Origin: Candidatus Endomicrobiellum calonymphae
Lineage (GTDB): Bacteria > Elusimicrobiota > Endomicrobiia > Endomicrobiales > Endomicrobiaceae
NCBI GenBank assembly: GCA_031269945.1
Contig: JAISYK010000006.1
Location: 1-64,000, forward strand
Reading direction: 5' to 3'
Length of the DNA: 64,000 nucleotides
The position numbers and the translations under genes are program-made. Shown piece after piece: positions 47,501 to 55,745 of the stretch. Position 1 is the stretch's first letter, and every line of letters starts with the position of its first letter. Below the pieces are notes generated by a model. It worked only from the letters and a program-made list of their open reading frames with translations. It searched no databases and had not been told where the DNA came from.

Positions 47501-48907
47501 CTAAAGATCAAATTTAAAATAACGAACGGCGTTGTCGTAAGATATATCTTCAATTATTCTAGACAATATTTTAATATCATATGGATATTCGCCGTTTTCA
47601 ACCCATTTGCCTATTAGGTTGCATAGTATGCGTCTGAAGTATTCATGTCTCGCATAGGATAAGAGGCTGCGCGAATCGGTGAGCATGCCAACAAAATTGC
47701 TTAAAATTCCTAAATTTGCAAGAGTAGTGAGTTGGTCTATCATTCCAGCTTTATGATCATTGAACCACCAAGCTGATCCTTGTTGTATTTTACTTAACAC
47801 AGGTGCAATTTGAAAACACCCCAATATTGTTCCTATTGCAGAATTGTCGTTAGGATTTAAGCTAAATATTATTGTTTTGGGAAGCTGTTCAGTTGAATTG
47901 AGAGCATTAAGTAAATCTGCAATTTGGGAACTAGAGGAAAAATTATTTATACAGTCATATCCCATATCTGGACCGAACTTTTCAAATACTAGTGTGTTAT
48001 TATTGCGTTTGCAGCCGTAATGCAGCTCCATAACTAGGTCATTCTTGTGATATTCCTGTCCGGCAAATATCATAAAAGCGGTCTTATATTTTAATTCTTC
48101 CTCTTTGCTGAGGGTATTTCCATTTAATTTTTTTTCAAATATCGTTTCTACTTCTTTCTCAGAAGCGGGAACATATGCAATATATTCCACGGCGTGATCC
48201 GTTGCACGACAACCTAAGGATATAAAAAATTCGAGTCTTTTCTTAAAGGCTTTTTTTAAGTTCGCAAAGGAAATTATATCAATACCGCTCACTTCTGAAA
48301 GTTGATCTATGTAGTCCGCGAAAATAGGTTGTTCTATGTTGAGTGCTTTATCAGGACGCCAGGCTGGAATAATTTTTACGTCAAACGCCTTATCTTTTTT
48401 AATTTTTTGGTGCCACTCAAGAGCATCTATCGGGTCGTCTGTGGTGCATATTGCTTTAACTCCTGATTGCTTTATTATTTCGCGAGCGGACATGGCCTTT
48501 TCTTTTAATTTTCTATTGCACAGTTCCCACACCTCTTGTGCAGTTTCACTGTTTAAGACGCCTTCGTAATCAAAGTACCTTCTGAGTTCAAGATGACTCC
48601 AATGGTAAAGAGGATTCCCAATTGCCCTTTCAAGAGTTTCAGCCCATTTTTGAAATTTCTCTCTGGCTGGTGCGTCACCTGTAATGTATTTTTCTTCTAT
48701 CCCGTTAGAACGCATCTGACGCCATTTATAGTGATCACCCTCTAGCCATATTTGGTTTATGTTTTCGTATTGCATATCTTGAGCTATTTCTTTAGGACTT
48801 AGGTGGCAGTGGTAATCTACTATGGGTTTTTTAGATGCGTATTTGTGGAAAAGCTCTTTTGCCGTCTCTGTGAAAAGTAAAAAATCCTCATCAAGAAATT
48901 CTTTCAT
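47501..48907 (-). CDS. uxaC: Glucuronate (uronate) isomerase
   Basis: UxaC isomerises glucuronate to fructuronate (and galacturonate to tagaturonate). The start is ATG 48907, with GAGGAGA just upstream; the TTG at 48919 is part of that binding site. The product is 468 residues, the usual size. It has the amidohydrolase-like metal motif IVDYHCHLSPKEIA near residue 27, ICTTDDPIDALEWH near residue 165 and the C-terminal GMLTDSRSLLSYARHEYFRR near residue 410. It sits between the aldolase and transporter genes. Confidence 0.95.
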   Translation of the reverse strand: MKEFLDEDFLLFTETAKELFHKYASKKPIVDYHCHLSPKEIAQDMQYENINQIWLEGDHYKWRQMRSNGIEEKYITGDAPAREKFQKWAETLERAIGNPLYHWSHLELRRYFDYEGVLNSETAQEVWELCNRKLKEKAMSAREIIKQSGVKAICTTDDPIDALEWHQKIKKDKAFDVKIIPAWRPDKALNIEQPIFADYIDQLSEVSGIDIISFANLKKAFKKRLEFFISLGCRATDHAVEYIAYVPASEKEVETIFEKKLNGNTLSKEEELKYKTAFMIFAGQEYHKNDLVMELHYGCKRNNNTLVFEKFGPDMGYDCINNFSSSSQIADLLNALNSTEQLPKTIIFSLNPNDNSAIGTILGCFQIAPVLSKIQQGSAWWFNDHKAGMIDQLTTLANLGILSNFVGMLTDSRSLLSYARHEYFRRILCNLIGKWVENGEYPYDIKILSRIIEDISYDNAVRYFKFDL

Positions 48908-48983
48908 AACTCTCCTCAACCAATTGAATTATAAACATGCTAAACAAAATAATAATGTAATAACAGAACTGCAAATATTTGTT

Positions 48984-49952
48984 TTAGTTGTTTTTTTGCA
49001 ATAGATGGACAGCGAAACCATTTATTTCCTTTTTTAAATATATAAATTTCAGATTATTATTTGCATCATATTTAGTGGTCGTATAGTCAAAGTTGACTCC
49101 AATTCTTGTTAATTGATATATAGCTCTTTCTATGCTGTTAGTGGCTATTGCAAGATGTCCGTTTTTGCCGTAACAAGGCTGTTTCATAATTTCTATGCGT
49201 TCACTTGCAAATACAGAAGAAGAAGTTTCTTTTTTTACAAAACCGAAAATATTTTCAAATAAATCGGCTGTTTCATTTACTTGTGACTCATTTTTTGAAT
49301 TGATACATATATGAATTAATTCAAACCCCAAAATTACTGATATAACCTCTTTTGAGAATTTTGTGATACTTGCAAACTCTTCTTTATTAATTAGCTCTTT
49401 GTTTGCTATCCAACTTCCTCCACAAGCAATCACTTTTTTGAAGTTCAAGTATGAACTTATATTTTTTAAATTAACGCCACCTGTTGGTATAAAATTTATG
49501 CTAGGATATGGTGCAGATAGTGATTTTATCGTATTTATTCCACCTATGTTTTCGGCTGGAAAAAACTTTACAGTATCAAGACCTAGTTCTAAAGCTGTTT
49601 CTATATCGCTTGCGGTTGAACACCCTGGGATTATGGTTACGTTCTTTTCAATGCAATATTTCACTATTTTAGGATTTAGTCCTGGGCTTACTATGAATTT
49701 CGCTCCTGCATGAATCGCTTCGTCAACCTGCTGCGTTGTTAAGACTGTTCCGGCTCCGACTAACATTCTAGGAAACTCTTTAGAAATGGCTTTAATGGAT
49801 CCTTTCGCTGCTTTTGTTCTAAACGTTATTTCAACGCAGTTAATCCCGGCTGCTTCAAACGACTTTGCAAGTGCTATAGCGTGGGCTGCGTCATCTAAAA
49901 CAATAACAGGAACAATGCCGATCTTGAAAATCTCTTCTAATAATCCACTCAC
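48984..49952 (-). CDS. eda: KDPG/KHG aldolase fused to a VOC (glyoxalase-like) domain
   Basis: Eda splits KDPG into pyruvate and glyceraldehyde-3-phosphate. The start is GTG 49952, seven bases from the GGAGG core of AGGAGGGAG; the open frame back to 49982 crosses that binding site. Residues 1-205 are a full aldolase with VEITFRTKAAKGSI (Glu) near 35, VSPGLNPKIVKYC near 90, and GLDTVKFFPAENIGG, which holds the Schiff-base Lys near 125. Residues about 210-322 form a second, VOC-like domain (HICINSKNESQVNETADLF, then GHLAIATNSIERAIYQL and FIYLKKEINGFAVHLL). What this domain does is unknown. First gene of the hexuronate cluster. Confidence 0.9.
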   Translation of the reverse strand: MSGLLEEIFKIGIVPVIVLDDAAHAIALAKSFEAAGINCVEITFRTKAAKGSIKAISKEFPRMLVGAGTVLTTQQVDEAIHAGAKFIVSPGLNPKIVKYCIEKNVTIIPGCSTASDIETALELGLDTVKFFPAENIGGINTIKSLSAPYPSINFIPTGGVNLKNISSYLNFKKVIACGGSWIANKELINKEEFASITKFSKEVISVILGFELIHICINSKNESQVNETADLFENIFGFVKKETSSSVFASERIEIMKQPCYGKNGHLAIATNSIERAIYQLTRIGVNFDYTTTKYDANNNLKFIYLKKEINGFAVHLLQKNN

Positions 49953-49969
49953 TATTCTCCCTCCTTGTT

Positions 49970-49983
49970 TGTGCCCGGGCACA
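49970..49983. promoter_or_regulatory. Perfect 14-bp palindrome, candidate operator of the hexuronate cluster
   Basis: TGTGCCCGGGCACA is an exact inverted repeat with centre CCGG, sitting five bases upstream of the aldolase ribosome binding site. It is strikingly GC-rich in very AT-rich surroundings. Perfect palindromes with a central CG are typical of LacI-family operators. I did not see another copy near the other genes of the cluster, and no regulator gene lies in the window. A binding role is inferred; a transcript hairpin is the alternative. Confidence 0.55.
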
Positions 49984-50060
49984 TTTTTCTAAATTTTTAG
50001 CACTGATCTAAATGACGAGAGCATGAACTGGTTTCACATAAATGATGCACGATCACGAGA

Positions 50061-52193
50061 TCAGAAACCTTCTTCCATTTCTACTGCATCCCTTTTTTCA
50101 AGATTCAACAAAGCGGGTTTATCGCTATGTTTTTGCGGAGCGGTTCCATATATAAATGCATCTAAAAGCGCGTCAGTGGTTTTGTTTGGAGCGAGAAGCC
50201 CCGTCTTTTGGTCAATTAGTGCCCACTCAATGTTTTCAGGTTGTGAGAAACCTATCACAGGTTCTCCTTCAAGAGCTTTTTTCATAAATTGTGTCCATAT
50301 TGGGCATGCGATTGCTCCTCCGGTGGCTCTTTCGCCGAGAGATATCGAATTGTCGTCGTACCCTACCCATACCCCGCTAACAAGTTGCGGTGTATATCCT
50401 ATAAACCATGCGTCGCTTGAATTGTTTGTCGTACCAGTTTTCCCGGCACAAGGCCTTCCTAAATTTTTTGCATTCCAACCACTTCCTTTTTCGACAACGG
50501 ATTTCAGCATGTTAGTTATGATAAAACAGTTTTGGGCGGAAAGGACTTCTTTTTGCTGAGGAATGGTTTGCTCTAAAATTTTTCCGTTTCTGTCTGTTAT
50601 TTTTGTAATGATGTAAGGGATTGTTTTAACGCCGCCTGAAGCGAAAGTTGCAAACGCTGAAACCATTTCTTGTAAAGTTACTTCGCTTGATCCTAAAGCA
50701 ATAGAAAAAGAATTTGCGAGCGGTGTTGTTATACCTAACTTCCTTGCGGTTTGTATAACTTTTACCGGGGTTATCTTCATAATTGTTTCAACCGCACAAG
50801 TGTTGATAGACAAGGTGAGTGCTGTTCTTAAAGTTATCGGTCCTCTGTATTTTTTGCCATAATTTGTAGGCGTCCAAATTTTGTTTGTGCTAATTAAATC
50901 TTTTTCGGATACGGTTTCCGCTATATTTTCAAGTGTTATTAAGTCTCTTGACACCAAATTCCATGAATTCCCTTTATTAATAAAAATCATTGGTTTATCA
51001 CTAAGAATGGTTGCAGGAGTAAACCCCGCTTCAATCGCTGCTGTATATACGAAAGGTTTAAATGATGAACCTGGCTGCCGTTTTGCTTGAGTTGCTCTAT
51101 TAAACTGCGATTCTTTGAAGCTGCGCCCGCCTACTATCGCCCTTATAGCCCCATTTTTAGGGTCTATAGCTACCAAGGCTCCTTGTACTTTTGGATATTT
51201 TCGCTTCGTTTTTTTGAAAACGTTCAATCTGCTTTCATCAAATTTTGTAAGTGCTTCTTCAATTGCCTTTTCCGCTGCCATCTGGGCATTTATATCAAGT
51301 GTCGTATAAATTGATAGCCCTTGTCCAAACAAAGTGTCTGTGCCATACTTTGGTTCAAGCATTGTTCTTAATAGTTCTAGAAAATATTTAAGAGAATCTT
51401 TCCTTAAAGCATTTTCTTTTGAAGGTAATGCAGCCACACGTGCTTCCTGTTCTTGCTTTCTTGTAATGTAATTCAGTTTTCTCATATTTGATAAAACCAG
51501 ATTTCTTCTCGCAAGAGCTGCTTTTTCATTTTTAAAAGGATTGTAATAGTTTGGAGATTTTGGAATTGCAGCAAGCATTGCACACTCCGCAAGACTTAAA
51601 TCTTGTACATTCTTATTAAAATACGTCTGTGCTGCAGATTGAATTCCGTAAGCACCGCAGCCAAAATATATTTGGTTTATATAAAACTGTAGTATTTCAT
51701 ATTTTGAATAATTTTTTTCAAGCTGTATCGTCAATAATAATTCTTTAATTTTTCTGATCAGTGTTTTGTCGTTAGATAAAAATATAGTTTTCGCGAGCTG
51801 TTGTGTTATTGTTGACCCGCCCTCTACAATTTTGCCTTTTAACAATATCTTTAAGAAGGCACGCGTAATTCCCTTTATTGATATTCCCCAATGTTTGAAA
51901 AAATCATTATCTTCAATAGCTATAAAAGCATTTTGAAGATTAATTGGCACTTTTTTTATTGATGTAAAAACACGTCTCTCAGTGAACAATTCCGCTATTA
52001 AATTGTTATCCTTATCGTAAACTTTGCTTGACAGTTTAGGGACATAATCGTTGAGTTGCTGTATAGATTGAAGGCTGTCCGTTAAATCTGCTATGACTTT
52101 GCCTGTTGTAATTACAAACACAAACAACAAAGCTATAATTGTAAAAGTCGAAAAACTCAAGAAAAACTTCCTTTTTAGTTTTCTTCGTTTCAT
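50061..52193 (-). CDS. mrcA: Penicillin-binding protein 1A (bifunctional)
   Basis: PBP1A both polymerises and cross-links peptidoglycan. The product is 710 residues with one N-terminal membrane helix (residues about 10-30). The glycosyltransferase domain has AIEDNDFFKHWGIS (catalytic Glu, about residue 92) and EGGSTITQQLAK (about 121). The transpeptidase has SxxK as GSSFK (about 373), SxN as SINTC (about 475) and KTG in AGKTGTTNNSSDAW (about 583). It is the second wall synthase in the window besides PBP2. 108 bases separate it from the hexuronate cluster on the same strand. Confidence 0.95.
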   Translation of the reverse strand: MKRRKLKRKFFLSFSTFTIIALLFVFVITTGKVIADLTDSLQSIQQLNDYVPKLSSKVYDKDNNLIAELFTERRVFTSIKKVPINLQNAFIAIEDNDFFKHWGISIKGITRAFLKILLKGKIVEGGSTITQQLAKTIFLSNDKTLIRKIKELLLTIQLEKNYSKYEILQFYINQIYFGCGAYGIQSAAQTYFNKNVQDLSLAECAMLAAIPKSPNYYNPFKNEKAALARRNLVLSNMRKLNYITRKQEQEARVAALPSKENALRKDSLKYFLELLRTMLEPKYGTDTLFGQGLSIYTTLDINAQMAAEKAIEEALTKFDESRLNVFKKTKRKYPKVQGALVAIDPKNGAIRAIVGGRSFKESQFNRATQAKRQPGSSFKPFVYTAAIEAGFTPATILSDKPMIFINKGNSWNLVSRDLITLENIAETVSEKDLISTNKIWTPTNYGKKYRGPITLRTALTLSINTCAVETIMKITPVKVIQTARKLGITTPLANSFSIALGSSEVTLQEMVSAFATFASGGVKTIPYIITKITDRNGKILEQTIPQQKEVLSAQNCFIITNMLKSVVEKGSGWNAKNLGRPCAGKTGTTNNSSDAWFIGYTPQLVSGVWVGYDDNSISLGERATGGAIACPIWTQFMKKALEGEPVIGFSQPENIEWALIDQKTGLLAPNKTTDALLDAFIYGTAPQKHSDKPALLNLEKRDAVEMEEGF

Positions 52194-53154
52194 AACTACG
52201 AAGATTATATTTTAAAAGGAAGTTTATGTCAAAAAGACAGATAATAGATAGGGATTTTATCGTGTTTGAAGCTTTCCAAGACTCTTTGTCGTAAGTGTAA
52301 CCCATACTATTGATCGCTATATTATTTTTATCTTTATCTTTAATCACGGCGATTTTTTTTATCTCTTTTGTTACGATTTTTACCATAGGCGTAGTTGCTG
52401 TACATGGAATAAAGCGTATGCTCATTTTTAGTATAAAAAAAATGGTTTTGATAAAATCTTCAAATCGTCAATCATGTTTATCACTGCTTTCAAAATATGT
52501 TTTACGTTTATCTTATTTTCTTCCAGAATTCTTAAAAACCTCCCGTTGTCACCATAGAAGAAAGCATGTAATATCCCATTGGTTATTAGAATATACTTTT
52601 GACTTTAACTTTAACTTTAACTTTAATAAGAGACTTGATAGAAACTTTCAGGCTTTCTAGTCATATTCTCTGCGATCTATTACACTCGTTTATTGCTATT
52701 TATTAGATTTTCTATATGTTTAGTCTGCCAAATCATGAGCGATCGTGCTCTCAGTCTTCTTTATTTACATGATGTGTATCACAACAAAGTTATCTGCTAC
52801 GTTTTTGTAAGTGTTAAAATTTTCGATCTACTTCCTTGCTCGGCCACGTTCTATTACGATTAATCCCTCAGAATGAAGAAAACTTGCTTTTACGCAGAAA
52901 TAAGGAGAAAAATACTTTGTTTTTTTATCGTATACAAAAAAGTTAATTGTTAAGGACAAATCAATAAAATATAGTAAAGAATTTTTTAAGCCTTTTTATG
53001 AATTATATTTAATTATTTTTTTTGCTTTCTAATATTAATTTTAGTAAAATCCTTGGGGTCTTGCGTCCTTATCTTTATGGAAAATGTTGGAGATTTAAAA
53101 ATTATTAGATGAACGGTGTGGGCTGTTTTCATTCGTGGGATGGGAAGGTGAAAT
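52194..53154. other. Gene-free interval with minus-strand relics
   Basis: No intact gene is seen in 961 bases. On the minus strand, at about 52590-52450, a 45-codon open stretch reads HAFFYGDNGRFLRILEEN then INVKHILKAVINMIDDLKIL. Further up, near 52840-52740, NTYKNVADNFVVIHIM and TESTIAHDLAD can be read in one frame with stops between. These may be remains of one gene, whose family I do not recognise. The plus-strand frame at 52310-52660 is probably an antisense artefact. Confidence 0.45.
52603..52626. repeat. Hexanucleotide tandem repeat (CTTTAA)x4
   Basis: Four perfect copies of CTTTAA in a row lie in the decayed interval. It is a microsatellite in non-coding DNA, with no coding role seen. 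Confidence 0.95.
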
Positions 53155-53823
53155 ATGGCAGATTCTAAAGATGAAAGGCAAGTTAAAAAAAACTTAAAAG
53201 GAAAAAGTGGCATCCTAATTAGAACATATTTTATCACAGGTTTAATTGTCATTATACCTCTTTGGCTTACGTTTTTTGTGGTAACCGTTATTTTTAAGTG
53301 GATAAGTAGTTTTGCTCTGCCTGTCATCAACTATTTTGTTGCTGATACGTTGTTGGCTCATGCTATAGCAAGGACTTCGAGTTTTTTTATTTCAATTATA
53401 AGCGTAATTGTTTTAGGATTTATCACGAATAGGGTTTTTGGAAAAAATGCTTTAAATTCAATAGAAAAACTTATTGAGAAATTACCTATTTTGAGGACGA
53501 TTCATTTTATTGCGAAGCAATTTGTCAATTTTATATTTGGGAAAGATAGTGCTAAAAATTTCAATAAAGTTGTCTTTGTACCTTATCCAAGCAAAGAAAT
53601 TTACAGCGTAGCTTTTTTAACAAGTGAACAGGTGATTGGTGGTGAGAAGTATCTTTGCTCTTTTATGCCTACGTCTCCCAATCCTACCACGGGTTTTTTG
53701 TTGTTGGTTAAAGAAAAAGAAGTAATTCATACTGACTATACTATTGAACAGGCGTTCCAGTTTATTATTTCAATAGGAGTAATAAATATGGACGTAAAAA
53801 CAACAGTAAAAAAGAGTACTTAA
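53155..53823 (+). CDS. DUF502-family inner-membrane protein
   Basis: The product is 222 residues. Two membrane segments are clear: LIVIIPLWLTFFVVTVIF near residues 30-47 and FFISIISVIVLGFITNRVFG near 78-97. The conserved part ELIEKLPILRTIHFIAKQ-like (LIEKLPILRTIHFIAKQF, about residue 106) and FMPTSPNPTTGFLLLV (about 167) identify the DUF502 family. Members are widespread, often next to aminoacyl-tRNA synthetase or wall genes, and have no settled function. GGGAAGGTG precedes ATG 53155, and hisS starts 24 bases after its stop. Confidence 0.88.
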   Translation: MADSKDERQVKKNLKGKSGILIRTYFITGLIVIIPLWLTFFVVTVIFKWISSFALPVINYFVADTLLAHAIARTSSFFISIISVIVLGFITNRVFGKNALNSIEKLIEKLPILRTIHFIAKQFVNFIFGKDSAKNFNKVVFVPYPSKEIYSVAFLTSEQVIGGEKYLCSFMPTSPNPTTGFLLLVKEKEVIHTDYTIEQAFQFIISIGVINMDVKTTVKKST

Positions 53824-53847
53824 TTATAAAATAAGAGAGATTGGGAA

Positions 53848-55242
53848 ATGAATTATAGAGCTCCACGCGGCACTCATGACATTTTTGGAGAGGATGCTGC
53901 AAAAATGAGTTGGCTGGAACAAAAAGCAAGGGATATTTTCAAAAAACATGGATTTGAAGAAGTGAGAACTCCGATATTCGAAGAATCTTCTCTTTTTATA
54001 CGCTCAGTTGGGCAACCGACTGATATCGTAGAAAAAGAGATGTACACTTTTGAGGATAAAAAAGGTAGAAAACTTGCTTTGCGCCCCGAGGGTACCACAT
54101 CATTAGTAAGAGCTTTTATTGAACATAAGATGGACGTTTTAATGCCTGTGAGTAAATTTTTTTATGCAGGAGAAATGTTTCGCTATGAAAGACCGCAATC
54201 GGGTAGATATAGACAATTTCATCAAATAGGAGCTGAGTTTTTTTGCGTTTCATCTCCTGTTGCAGATGCTGAAATTATTTTGCTTGCATGTGATTTACTT
54301 GATTTTGTTGGTATAAATGAAATGGAAGCACGTTTTGATAATGGACATTTTTTTGAAATGAAAGTGCATTTGAATTCTTTAGGTTGTCGAAAATGTAGGC
54401 ATGTTCTTAGAGAAAAATTAGTTGAATATTTAATTTCCTTGAGTAATTTGTGTGAAAATTGTCTAAGAAGACTTGTGAAGAATCCTTTGAGAATTCTCGA
54501 TTGTAAGACAGATTCATACAAATTTACTGAAATTCCTCAGTTGTCAAGTTATTTGTGCGATGAATGTAAGCATGATTTTGACCTATTGAAGTCTTTGCTT
54601 GAGGTTGCAAAGTGTGATTATGTCGTTGATAATAAGCTTGTTAGGGGATTGGATTACTATACAAAGACTGTTTTTGAAATTTGTTGTTCTGATATTCTTT
54701 CTTCCATAAATTCATCTACTCCCATTAAAGATGCAGTAAACTGTTATGATCAGAACTTCAAACCTTATTATATTAAGGCAAGAAGGATGAATAAAGATTT
54801 AAATCGCCGAATTACACTTGCTGCAGGGGGAAGATACGATAATCTTGTTAAAGATCTGAGTGGACAAGACACTCCAGCTGTCGGATTTGCTCTTGGGTCT
54901 GAAAGAGTTTTAATTGTTGCAGAAAAATTCGGGAGTCCGGAGTTTTATAAGAGTTTTCGAAAATTTGAAAAAGTTTATGTAGCGATCGCCGATCAAGAAC
55001 TTTTTAAAGAGGCTTTTTCTTTTGCGGTAAAAATTGCGAGAAATGGGTTAAAGAATAGTAAAGATATCTCTGTTTTTGGACCCATTAATGACAAAAGTTT
55101 AACATGGCAACTAAAATTTGCAGATAAGATAGGGGCTAGAAAGACTATAATTTTTGTCAAGACTGAATTTAAAAAAGGAAAAGTTTTAGTGAAAAACATG
55201 GAAAACAAGGTACAAACAGAAGCTTCCATTTGTGAACTTTGA
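53848..55242 (+). CDS. hisS: Histidyl-tRNA synthetase
   Basis: This class II synthetase charges tRNA-His. The product is 464 residues, somewhat longer than the usual 420-430. Motif 2 is GEMFRYERPQSGRYRQFHQ (about residue 110), the histidine-specific motifs are LVRGLDYYTKTVFE (about 267) and AAGGRYDNLV (about 328), and motif 3 is PAVGFALGSERVLI (about 347). Extra residues 285-315 form an insertion (SINSSTPIKDAVNC). A cysteine-rich stretch around 175-250 (CRKCR, CENC, CDEC) could bind zinc. GAGAGATTGGG precedes ATG 53848. Confidence 0.95.
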   Translation: MNYRAPRGTHDIFGEDAAKMSWLEQKARDIFKKHGFEEVRTPIFEESSLFIRSVGQPTDIVEKEMYTFEDKKGRKLALRPEGTTSLVRAFIEHKMDVLMPVSKFFYAGEMFRYERPQSGRYRQFHQIGAEFFCVSSPVADAEIILLACDLLDFVGINEMEARFDNGHFFEMKVHLNSLGCRKCRHVLREKLVEYLISLSNLCENCLRRLVKNPLRILDCKTDSYKFTEIPQLSSYLCDECKHDFDLLKSLLEVAKCDYVVDNKLVRGLDYYTKTVFEICCSDILSSINSSTPIKDAVNCYDQNFKPYYIKARRMNKDLNRRITLAAGGRYDNLVKDLSGQDTPAVGFALGSERVLIVAEKFGSPEFYKSFRKFEKVYVAIADQELFKEAFSFAVKIARNGLKNSKDISVFGPINDKSLTWQLKFADKIGARKTIIFVKTEFKKGKVLVKNMENKVQTEASICEL

Positions 55243-55745
55243 AAGCCTGAGGCTGCGCGATTATAAAAGTAAGTTGTTTCTCATACATATTATCCGTTGT
55301 AGTAGCTTGAAAAACTACTCAAAGATGGCACCACGATACGCACATCCTATGTGAAAAAAGTACACTGGTAACTGCTGCGTGCTTCCAGTTGGTTTCTTGT
55401 TGTATTTATTACTTTTATTTCAAGATGTCTTTCTGTGTATATCTTATTTTGAAATACAATTTTTGACATCGTATAACGTTAACATCAATATGGTAACTTT
55501 TAAAATCTGTTTTATGAAGGAACTTTCCGCATATGTACAAACACATTTTATCGAAATTATTTCTGTTTCTCCTATTATTCTCTTTTTTCTAAAGTAATGA
55601 ACAAAAAAAACATCCTATTTCTAAAAAGCTCATACAAAAAATATTAAAAATAAAACCTATAAGATTTTCTAAGTATTTTTGTATACTGTAACCATGAATA
55701 ATGGTGGCAATTTAAGTGGTTTGAGATCATTCAAACATACTTAGA
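55243..55745. other. Gene-free interval between hisS and the convergent synthase gene
   Basis: No gene is seen. A 72-codon plus-strand open frame (55379-55597) is composed of hydrophobic residues from T-rich DNA and has no ribosome binding site. The minus strand has an interrupted purine-rich tract but nothing recognisable. GTTTGA/TCAAAC (55719-55736) can form a hairpin without a T run. Terminators for hisS and for the minus-strand gene were not identified. Confidence 0.45.

Noticed and set aside
52310-52660. 116-codon plus-strand frame before DUF502
   Set aside because: Its start is hydrophobic from T-rich DNA, and the end overlaps the hexanucleotide repeat (FNFNFNFN). No binding site was found.
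55379-55597. 72-codon plus-strand hydrophobic frame after hisS
   Set aside because: No ribosome binding site and no recognisable family; probably T-rich chance.
55719-55736. GTTTGA/TCAAAC hairpin as terminator of the synthase gene
   Set aside because: The stem is short and no T run follows on either strand.
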